Below are positions 60,401 through 64,000 of a DNA stretch of 64,000 nucleotides, piece after piece. The translations under genes were made by a program, and so were the position numbers. The notes beneath the pieces were generated by a model. The model had not been told where the DNA came from. It saw only the letters and a list, made by a program, of their open reading frames with translations, and did not search any database. The stretch spans positions 1,736,001 through 1,800,000 of the forward strand of contig JADJJR010000001.1 of NCBI GenBank assembly GCA_016706425.1, in the 5' to 3' direction. Source of the DNA: Elusimicrobiota bacterium. Its GTDB lineage: Bacteria > Elusimicrobiota > Elusimicrobia > FEN-1173. Every line of letters starts with the position of its first letter. The stretch's first letter is position 1.

Positions 60401-62813
60401 CAATGGTTTCGCCGCCGGACCGGCCTTGTATGCGGGTGGTTTCGATCCCGCCGATGGCTTGGCCCGCCTCGTCGTAGGTTTTGCCGGCGGTGGTCGCCAC
60501 AATGGACACCTCGGGATAATCCGACCGTTCGGTGGCGCGCACCCCGTCGGTCATCCGCCCGCGCGCGTCGTAGCGGACGCCGCTCAATTGGTGCGTGACT
60601 TTGAGGCCGCTGGCATCGGCGATCGTTTCCCGCGAGTCCGTGGCCAAACCGCGGGCGTCAAGGCGGCCTTCCCAAACTCGCGTTTTCTCGATCCCGGCGG
60701 TCACAGTGGTTTCGGAATATTTGTCCACATTTCCCCAGGCGTCGAAACCCAGCGCCTTCCACGCCACCGTCTGCGTCTCCCCCAAAGCGTTCGTGGTGGC
60801 GTCCGAGGTCCCCACGGCCCGGCCCCGATTGTCATAGGTCGTGGTTCGGCGTTGTGTTTCCACCTCCCCCCGCGCGTTGGTGGTGGTCAACTCGAAGCCC
60901 AACAAATCGCCGTGCCGGTCGTACCCCAGCGCGGTCCACGTTTGGCGACCGCTCGCGTCGGGCAGGCCGCCGCCCCGAACTTCCAGGGATTCTTCATAGG
61001 ACGTCATTCGGCCCGCCGCGTCGTAGGCGATGTTCGATCGTTCGGCCCGACGCTCGCGCCCGTCCTCGCCCTGGTCCGTTCGAACCGTGGCGATCGCCCG
61101 GTCCTTCAAATCAAAGGCGGTGGCTTTCCAGGTCGACACCGTCGGCCGGCCAAAGATGTCGCTGGAACGTTCGTCGTAGCCGATCAGCCGCCCCAGGGCG
61201 TCGTAGGTTAAATTGTTTTGGGTCACGGTCGACACGTTGCCGCGGGCGTCGGTGGTTTTTTCATCAAAGCCCGCCAGTCGGCCGTGCTCGCCGAAGCGGC
61301 CGTTCCATTCCCGGGTGGTGGCGTGGCCCTGATCGTCGGTGACCGTCTCGACCGTGGCCGACGGCTGGCCGTTGGCGTAACGGGTGGCGTTCCACGCCCG
61401 GGTGGTGGTCACGCCGTGGGAATCCGTGACCTTTTCCATGTTGGACAACAGCTCGTTGCGCTCGTTGTACCGCCCGCCGGACCACACGCGCAAGGCGCTC
61501 GGACCGTCTTTTTCGCTGGTCAACTCTTCATAAGAGAGAACCCGGCCGTGGTCGTCATATCGCCCGTTGCGGAATACCCGGGTTGTCTCCCGCCCGGAGG
61601 CGCTTTTGATGGTTTCCCGGAAAAAGGTGAGGTTGCCGTGGCGGTCGAACTCCGCGTCACCCCAGGTTTTTGTGGCCGTTTCCCCGTCGGGACCGGTGGT
61701 TTTTTCGGTGTATTCCCGGAGCGCGCCCTTATCGTCGTATTTCGTCTCGCCCCATTCGCGGGCGGTTTCACGGCCCTGGGCGTCGGTGGTTTTTTCTTGA
61801 TAAGAAGTCAGTTGCCACTCGTCCTTGCCCTTTTTCTTACCCGCGCTCTTGTAGCTCGCCCCGAACCATTCCCGGAAACTTTTTACGCCCTTGGTTTCAG
61901 ACTCTTCCTTGAAGGAAAGGAGGTTTCCGTCTTTGTCGTGGGTGGAATCCCACACCCGCCGGGTGGACACGGCTCCGTAGGGATCGGTGGCTTTTTCGGA
62001 GTACGACAAAAGGTTTTTCCCCTCCGCGTCCCACACCAGGCCGGAGCGCTCCAAGCGGCTTTCGTTGCCGAGGGGGTCCCAGGCGCTCTCGGTAAAGGAC
62101 GCCAAGCGGTCCCGGCCGGGGACGTTGCTGTAGGTTCCCTGCCAGCGTTTGACGGTGATGTGCCCGTTGGCGTCGCGGGTTTCGGTCTTGGACGACAGCA
62201 GGTTCCCCCGCTTGTCATAAACCATGTCGGTGGTGTCTTGCCGGTGGGTATTGCCGAAGGCGTCGACAATCTTTTCGTTCTCGATGCGGCTCACGCGGCC
62301 GTTCTTGAACCACATCCGCTTGCCGTCGGCGAAGGTACGGTATTGGAAGCCGCCCGCCGCCGCGAACTTTTGGGAGAACCGCGCCCGCCGCATTTCCACG
62401 TCGGCGTTCATTTGGGCGGCGGTCTGGAACTTTTCAAGGGCAGCCTGGAACACACGGGGAGCCACCTCGTCGCCGGCGCCGCCCGCGAAGGGCCGCCCCT
62501 GCAACCGCGCGAACCGCGCGTTGTGGGCCGCCACCATCATGTCGAGGGAAAGGAGACGGGCCCTTAAACGCTCGGGACTGAAATGCCCGCCGTCTTCGGC
62601 CGCGGTGGAGAATTCGTCGTGCTGAACCCCGGCCAACATCTGGGCGGCGCGGCTTTGCCCCCACCCCGAGGCGGGGCCGAAGAGCGTGGTGACAAGGAAA
62701 ACCCCCGCCACCCCGGGCCGCAAAGCCCGGGACAAAATGGAAAGACCCCGGCGGCGCGCGCGGCGGGCCAGGGAAAGGAGGGTTTTATCGACGGAGAAAA
62801 ACATCCGCGCCAT
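48405..62813 (-). CDS. giant secreted Rhs/YD-like repeat protein with variable C-terminal tip
   Basis: 4802 residues. A basic N-terminus and hydrophobic stretch (GVAGVFLVTTLFGPASGW) form a signal peptide. From about residue 150 to 3290 there are dozens of degenerate ~39-residue units built on YDxxGRLxxYxE then TDAxGxxTxRxW, an enlarged relative of YD/Rhs repeats that form a hollow shell. Near 1670-1830 and 2010-2070 coiled coils interrupt them. A hydrophobic segment follows near 3310-3350, then a helix-rich, partly apolar part to about 4350. The last ~180 residues (from nt 48940 down) are AT-rich and end in a compact block (SPIRGNNYFQGAGKGLPGGG), like a toxin tip; its activity is unknown. ATG 62813 follows GGGAG. 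Confidence 0.82.
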   Translation of the reverse strand: MARMFFSVDKTLLSLARRARRRGLSILSRALRPGVAGVFLVTTLFGPASGWGQSRAAQMLAGVQHDEFSTAAEDGGHFSPERLRARLLSLDMMVAAHNARFARLQGRPFAGGAGDEVAPRVFQAALEKFQTAAQMNADVEMRRARFSQKFAAAGGFQYRTFADGKRMWFKNGRVSRIENEKIVDAFGNTHRQDTTDMVYDKRGNLLSSKTETRDANGHITVKRWQGTYSNVPGRDRLASFTESAWDPLGNESRLERSGLVWDAEGKNLLSYSEKATDPYGAVSTRRVWDSTHDKDGNLLSFKEESETKGVKSFREWFGASYKSAGKKKGKDEWQLTSYQEKTTDAQGRETAREWGETKYDDKGALREYTEKTTGPDGETATKTWGDAEFDRHGNLTFFRETIKSASGRETTRVFRNGRYDDHGRVLSYEELTSEKDGPSALRVWSGGRYNERNELLSNMEKVTDSHGVTTTRAWNATRYANGQPSATVETVTDDQGHATTREWNGRFGEHGRLAGFDEKTTDARGNVSTVTQNNLTYDALGRLIGYDERSSDIFGRPTVSTWKATAFDLKDRAIATVRTDQGEDGRERRAERSNIAYDAAGRMTSYEESLEVRGGGLPDASGRQTWTALGYDRHGDLLGFELTTTNARGEVETQRRTTTYDNRGRAVGTSDATTNALGETQTVAWKALGFDAWGNVDKYSETTVTAGIEKTRVWEGRLDARGLATDSRETIADASGLKVTHQLSGVRYDARGRMTDGVRATERSDYPEVSIVATTAGKTYDEAGQAIGGIETTRIQGRSGGETIDLTSVETSFGGAFDSGRATQTRSTVETTGTWGARPVHSRDTVESLFGSLGERTDNRTSQAYDATGALIKENRSTTTRTGVEVDWAGRPLAYEESSVDAAAPKARTTTRRVNHYYGNGELSGYAEETTNAFGVTTRVNATELATDALGQTVQSREKSTQPGLSVKTDDTFKAHMRYDLLGRNIGGHESSSTTGPGLSTRSSSTWRTVFDGAGRVVESTSAGERDGVSFENTTRNSVFDINGRAVDYRTSSQGAAGVSDVETTGVQFDEFGRAYKRHEDGWNNGSYSNADVTAGYDAQGREVKTTREGYNGQGSFREETTTQGFNALGQATGRSTSGWNATEGNYSYQDTGLNYGLTGELLSFDRAKLNGEKKDVFHWATKGVDAAGRSLGFTEVGKSFENGKYINDFTIDHAARAHNGNGQEVSYRQTTTKTYVGGAVETTVSDWKGAYDDKGRQVEFRDDQTITLTENGVTKEATLSRWREGLSYYDADGDGHRKGMTRGYDETVFDSANPDKGQKTAVRNMRYDAAGRFLDGETASGEVSRLKDALRRIADIFSGSNLAQAGRNLVAGLERLVANTARLSAEVAAWLKENIADPTKGFVDSVARWLGAPGEAPPALSAADVEKLVRAVSEKAGGVAEADVPLGLVPAAKTLGVFDQGLAVTRTKAKNFDALGRAVSWVEETRSMAAPEKPVESEIRVTYEGDSARLASYAARVLDGEKVSQIFRDKYSYDALGRSIYREVRFEGEGLEELLDGAAPAAGGNPPTRALDWAGLSAEKRSALVDRLAADAVQVMGRVEIDLNEEFEYDAKGAVVSRQGERLVRGNVFTELGLEKVLPRSMAAQRLEAIDGIKEETAKLMEKQDRLIASALTVLDQTSADLQMAQEKLALLKSSREPLQDAFDKATAAEAAARAAKDAAQKAINSLLGTDLFVALAGEKLAPLPPTTRHDARGRTVSVAPGDKATVVDSRWYAVIRVRDDGRVVRTYVRRDTERTLVYRDDRNYRGWVEESKKSLAEVEDPAPPFYGGGIGGWNNNKGEKLLATIPTGDEIDIDSLDVALSTLRNHFDPNNLKKIFPLYRSIERSPTRADVREPIVGYNSAAQAGLLASVAKLSTLADTAKKFKQVSEDLAGAVKSLAVHDAKLADITEAEKGFEEAAKLAEDDLSKTTSDAEKEKARLAAEETRRLAEATAELDAQKAEWVKDLSGADVWLNGAATKIPAGFWETLLEKGEAALNGTTQTLAGMSAGSRVRTRLADSERFARLDENRPDGVSISWRGVILGSGSAATFDALRRAAQGALAADTDEARRAAFGLATDGRLTVSRVGAQTQDAAGRAVAQSIDTLEISRQGGETSVRRTTQSTQGFKYDARGQVIAYERTTHEAGKPDVVERLVGATYDAAGRLIKSDVRLRDPSSGYSGEIQIINENFSFGIDGSPRHSRRTQIKDGQVTVAEDLGHSRTDALGRVVFSLTNNLTTSLDRWNAAGGDFAAAPGDRSTTALWNRSFNARGEATASLRVTSKTGANGAWHTVFESSAMAYNPAGQVIGSTVKTVESGRDGAAVLFRAGTDRILEVKYDEQGRALRQRTSRTENGQTRETWDEADRKYDAFGRLIESHTKTRDALGDITESFWSGVYGAGARLTSYAQWNIANGQKTEERSVGAPVVDAQGRTTFPTTEVTEWNTDGTESITRSKTESGLVYNLFGQLVAQEISTKTRLSDGAFSTETKNYTYGYDTAGRQTKTWVDGREEAGGKVRRFNNYNEVLAFDAAGRVRRTLNRSTQGALITERVSLEDIRYDTSGRTVGSRERVHRSGVDPVTGAALDSYSTEIMETDKFDTWNRATHTTQTTLVGALKTVSAVQSTYGRDGRVIDQSTTYDEYSLAAGVDHRVHRVIEQTGMAYDGVGNLVDYKKVVKEGDLESTYTPVALEYDEFGRSVTALERVRDNAGRDEIVGALGTQFNGLGQVVGGQTVTIKGGSALLGDKGLLAKVTERLMAGDLANGQGTQLVADTGLEGIWSTRLLAAAYDAQGRQAYNDSVTDKAGHGYKDVVVDLVLAKGWVGKGTGWWYGQQFANALAKLKAEGAEIVYSKFFHGGGVHRRYCESLISYRKKEAAILESHDRTENAVTVFDPFGRALAQTVTAHRGDNTTITDQWLAYDGGGRLAMILSNVFEKGLNGDGTRFARTFSQSQEFTYDALGRSTSEKTITWADSQAPYKITTSTTDNISYDKGQRVGWTETTQSNDRTTVDERVTTGAGYDGLGRLATFNAAVYEVNNGVRKLQYKDFNVRNSYDALGRLALTLSDRVWGATESVRVATRKREKGLIVTGFATVQKALEEGAGGGGIAGLSEDWTTGRAAVAITYEYSNGGTSMSGMRVRAFGTGTHKEKTVQAAGIRLDHYQKNMRYDDVGRVTGYKLISTQVERYQYYKQGQSGLKRKVKSAWTTGAVTTVSDVEVLEYDGFGRQVHTVVTSERNDINKTWTRTETVVKSFDDQGRVKDVRRTTDSKLTLPKSSGGFLGGLGGLVVGALLAVTGVGLLVAIAVGAAVGLGGAAANWLGGQKMYSHNVVDQTMAYKADGRVDEEKTKAQTRTLEEKSYMMGQNFGDKMMQVSDIAVAVVSVVVSFVGSPILGAAIMTAWQAGRQGISINDFEAHADREQAHGSRMMAANFGATVLTAGLSDAFNMAKSGQVLLNVGTSLGVAAAGGADLKTMFQVGAIAAVNGLVAKAGAPGGSKGGSGFDVGALIVGGGELVRQLGLNFGPENQRTTWVIVGSAIQGTAGAGVIGVEGAAVSNAIKTFIMEEYAKSANGSGGTELERRLRGMVVQEMSGLVGTLVGRMSKGIQAVFDTERFGPVAIFDAFKAAVMTPFTMLSEIRANLGEFFDTLGQPFARKALVRLTSTPEAAALQAENAPRGGVVFAGTDLGLKNGALIVRGNSADHLIPRGDNLFEVRDATLQLDGKEYKVDRARLTLGDESRILGAVLVDSEGKTWIMTHEGALLGLDVLTQKIGQTKYYANRNATRLASLEARLTDIGELFSAKLDAAIDKQGSKSFFRGEPGSDKNFSGKTLLAELRASLEVQSGGFDIIDQLMSQGDFDLALATLRETWKGERRLERALATIETGVANLETHVEKFFVAFGSLNMIAGNLTPSGRVRVEDQEQRARAFGDMRKEARAIMRSGLVGPSVVKTLDGILVSGMGFVRLEVDFDLAAKQARGDFSSPVKAEPKYKLFDWFGSPGRMIFNKVLTISGLDKSHPKTARAASLLVSIASPLDVGGNIKGTANAVSKTKIIDRALLAAVEYGEALEDEVARDDATLYTKVAHAMNPMRFMKETYHTMDVNFNTPGSEWMGAGYFVSGLALNVLDVAMPPMLLAKLSGALIGHDIDLAAKSFGWQAGTTNRVKNIALGINTAMVLASGNFKYSPQTKEFLAKAVAFFLINEGVSYATGYYMDKFDLGGNDKAVAKQQMEFVVQSVLGLLGGKAIQYGKRYEATKMVNQERAAEMTAQAKDIRAERRALLKQEAIYKNELAKAELKLEADRVAAKTILEKAALDRIQVNNIPGGNSAERSIRANARAGGQLEQTGDKGLLLAKAKGVGSEILRAGEGEQGFGKALRDSEARVRDSEARVRDSEARVRDSEARVRDSEARVRAAGEKVSGTRAETQRLDRQLGRTNSLREGSERKAVASRIVESLFKTLGLSVGGGAEDPLSLKRDFKANESLTPQMFNRVKPALQRAGAFRSSERGAMLIESIPFKQAFRNFKESFFGKKPSGPPTVRANGDIIDIPMAEPVTRRNPPAPTLNAMVGNDMGFENGRPMSGNNPNLLRGPPNQFKDFLENQNQNNTVQLINQISPSSQTKSRFGLINSTLQNRQNALLGGSPGVNITPRSSALKYERIGSGNRTFLTDIQAVETIIGPLSKERIKITKTQARVLERELGLNRNYLESKNIIYIVNEINNRAPASPIRGNNYFQGAGKGLPGGGPELTINGIPSVGSQNIRQIILEVD
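49367..49729 (-). CDS. coiled-coil protein in an overlapping frame inside the giant gene
   Basis: A 120-residue frame, same strand as the giant gene but shifted. GTG 49729 has an excellent ribosome-binding site (CAGGAGGAAACA). Codons end mostly in G/C (GAG, AAG, CTG) as in neighbouring genes, while the giant frame here has many A/T-ending codons. The product begins PNDPYELTPEQVDSWSKQEI, then a long heptad coiled coil with five copies of YGTLRQE, and ends KAQKEKR. By composition this looks like the truly coding frame from 49735 to 49367, before and after which the giant frame looks coding. Either it is a nested gene or the giant protein uses this frame through two shifts. Confidence 0.55.
   Translation of the reverse strand: MPNDPYELTPEQVDSWSKQEIKDFYSRKLKELDQKFFALEKENKDLEKLYGTLRQEYGTLRQEYGTLRQEYGTLRQEYGTLRQESERREKKFQELEQKHNDLIASWEEQIRLEKAQKEKR
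49477..49581. repeat. five tandem 21-bp repeats
   Basis: Five exact copies of a 21-base unit (ACTCTTGCCTCAGAGTCCCGT on plus, minus the last base in this notation to unit phase). They encode one heptad per copy: YGTLRQE in the nested frame, RDSEARV in the giant frame. Exact identity suggests recent expansion by slippage, changing coiled-coil length by whole heptads. Confidence 0.95.
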
Positions 62814-62945
62814 GCGGACGCTCCCAAAGCAAATTTAATATCAAGGAGTCGTGTTCCAGCCAGGTTGTCTTAGGCATTTTAATCAATGAAACCCCCTTCC
62901 GTCAATCCAAATTAAACGATTAAAACACAACAAATCCGCCGCGGC

Positions 62946-62971
62946 GGGGCCGGGGTTTTCACCCCGGCCCC
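62946..62971. other. 10-bp GC-rich hairpin upstream of the giant gene
   Basis: GGGGCCGGGG and CCCCGGCCCC with a 6-base loop, 133 bases before the giant gene's ATG and about 200 bases after the RND stop. No adjacent T run, but in this position it could still end the RND transcript or fold in the leader of the giant gene. Confidence 0.5.
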
Positions 62972-63029
62972 AGGGAGGCGCGGCGAAATCGAAGTTTACC
63001 TACTCCTCCATACTGATCACTGGCATTTG

Positions 63030-63146
63030 CCTTTAAATTATATATGAACACCGTAATTTAAATACCCAAACTGTGTAAATTTTATGTAACTTATACTATG
63101 CGTATTAAGTACTAATAGTACACTTTACCGTCGATATAAATTCGAC
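63030..63146 (-). promoter_or_regulatory. AT-rich regulatory stretch before the giant gene
   Basis: This strongly AT-rich part of the 358-bp gap 62814-63171 holds two palindromes: GTACTA-A-TAGTAC at 63109-63121 and GTCGA-N7-TCGAC at 63130-63146 with TATAAAT as its centre. It is the likely promoter/operator area of the giant gene. I cannot fix a single -35/-10 pair. The rest of the gap holds the hairpin at 62946 and no gene. Confidence 0.45.
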
Positions 63147-63171
63147 AGACGGCAACGGGATTCTTGCGGGT

Positions 63172-64000
63172 TTAGGCTTTTTCGAAGAAACGGCGGGCTT
63201 CGAGGTACAGCGCGGGGAGGACAACCAACGTCAAAACGGTGGACACGATCAACCCAAAAATCACCACAATCGCCATGGGGGCCTGCATTTGGGCGCCCCG
63301 GCCGATGCCCAAAGCAAGAGGCAACAGCCCGGCGATGTTCCCGGTGACGGTCATTAAAATCGGCCGAACGCGCGTGCGGCTGGACTCCAGGGCCGCCGCG
63401 GCCGGATCGTGCCCCTCGGCCCGACGTTGTTGAATGAATTCCAAAAGCATGAGGGAGTTGTTGACCACGATCCCAGACAGCATCATAAGCCCTTGTCCGG
63501 ACATTAAATTGAGCGTATTGCCCGTCAACACGAGGGCCGGGGTCACCCCGTTGATCGCCAGGGGCACCGCCACCAGGGCCAAACAAGGCACCCACAGCAC
63601 GTTAAACTGCACCACCATCACAATATAGACGAGGGCCACCGCCGCCACAAACCCGTAAAACAGGCTGTTGATGGAGGCCCGGGTTTCCTCCAACTCGCCG
63701 CCCAGTTCCACCGTGGTGTCGCGACGGTTGCGAAACTCGCGCAGGCCTTCACGCACGGCGGGCAAAACGTCGTCAACCTTTTTGCCGGACAAAAAGACGG
63801 ACACCAAAACCACCCGCTGCTGGTCCCGCCGGCGAATTTCGCTGGGCCCCGGCGACACCGACAACCGCCCGTACTCTTCCAAAGGGTGGGCGGCCGAGCG
63901 GTCCAAGGGGCTCGGGACCACGATCCGCCCCAACGCGGCGGCGTCCCGGCGGTCCTCCTCGCGCAGGCGCACCCGCACCGGGATTTCCTTGCCCTCTTCC
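63172..64000 (-). CDS. RND-family efflux transporter, inner-membrane subunit (partial, 5' end outside window)
   Basis: The C-terminal ~275 residues of an AcrB/MdtC-like or MMPL-type RND pump driven by protons. Visible parts: the end of the second periplasmic domain, then the TM7-12 block: GFVAAVALVYIVMVVQF, GNTLNLMSGQGLMMLSGIVV, NNSLMLLEFIQQRRAEG (the conserved cytoplasmic helix), SRTRVRPILMTVTGNIAGLLPL and a final helix ending LPALYLEARRFF. These match hydrophobe/amphiphile (HAE1) RND transporters. It needs a periplasmic adaptor and an outer-membrane channel, which points to a diderm cell; both would lie to the right of the window. Confidence 0.95.
   Translation of the reverse strand, partial: EEGKEIPVRVRLREEDRRDAAALGRIVVPSPLDRSAAHPLEEYGRLSVSPGPSEIRRRDQQRVVLVSVFLSGKKVDDVLPAVREGLREFRNRRDTTVELGGELEETRASINSLFYGFVAAVALVYIVMVVQFNVLWVPCLALVAVPLAINGVTPALVLTGNTLNLMSGQGLMMLSGIVVNNSLMLLEFIQQRRAEGHDPAAAALESSRTRVRPILMTVTGNIAGLLPLALGIGRGAQMQAPMAIVVIFGLIVSTVLTLVVLPALYLEARRFFEKA

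Overview
The window reads as one contig of a GC-rich (mostly well above 60% GC), diderm, free-living-type bacterium. It carries a lipid A/late acyltransferase-like protein, a lipid glycosyltransferase, an RND efflux pump, lipoproteins and many periplasmic or secreted products. Starts are often GTG or TTG, and genes overlap by 1-4 bases. Giant multidomain proteins together with this gene mix made me think of Elusimicrobiota, but nothing here proves the phylum (inference, low confidence).

Region 1 (1-4.6 kb, minus strand): a sigma-70 factor cut by the window edge, acylphosphatase, tRNA-Pro(CGG), two envelope-lipid enzymes, tRNA-Pro(GGG), a MerR regulator and a C-type-lectin lipoprotein. Region 2 (4.6-19.3 kb, minus): thirteen genes packed with no gap above 16 bases: GH35 glycosidase, GH94 phosphorylase, HD-GYP protein, ABC ATPase and permease, miaA, hflX, pgsA, der, plsY, gpsA, HU and a CapA-like protein. 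It looks like one transcription unit combining glycan use, phospholipid synthesis, tRNA modification and ribosome GTPases. Region 3 (19.4-26.9 kb): mtgA-cls, rhomboid, fatty-acid desaturase, alkB, gpx, and an unrecognised lipoprotein/membrane-protein pair behind a good promoter.

Region 4 (27-31.6 kb) is accessory-like: a decayed permease fragment, a secreted protein ending in a deaminase-fold toxin-like domain, a cold-shock gene with a long leader, a 121-bp MITE-like element, a 53-residue zinc ribbon protein, a candidate structured RNA, tRNA-Gly, msrA and a membrane-anchored delta-60 propeller protein. Region 5 (31.6-42 kb): a 2654-residue protein with five tandem jelly-roll-like repeats, a long polytopic membrane domain and a GH94 catalytic half, then yecH and a ThiF-nitroreductase fusion. 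Region 6 (42.1-46.7 kb, plus): a moxR-DUF58-transglutaminase operon.

Region 7 (46.7-62.8 kb, minus) is the most unusual part. A 4802-residue secreted Rhs/YD-like repeat protein ends in an AT-rich C-terminal tip. It is followed immediately (TAGTG) by an AT-rich zinc-ribbon gene that looks like its immunity partner, then two small membrane proteins. Inside the 3' part of the giant gene a second reading frame, with a strong ribosome-binding site and better codon use, encodes a heptad coiled-coil protein. The window ends in the 3' part of an RND transporter gene.
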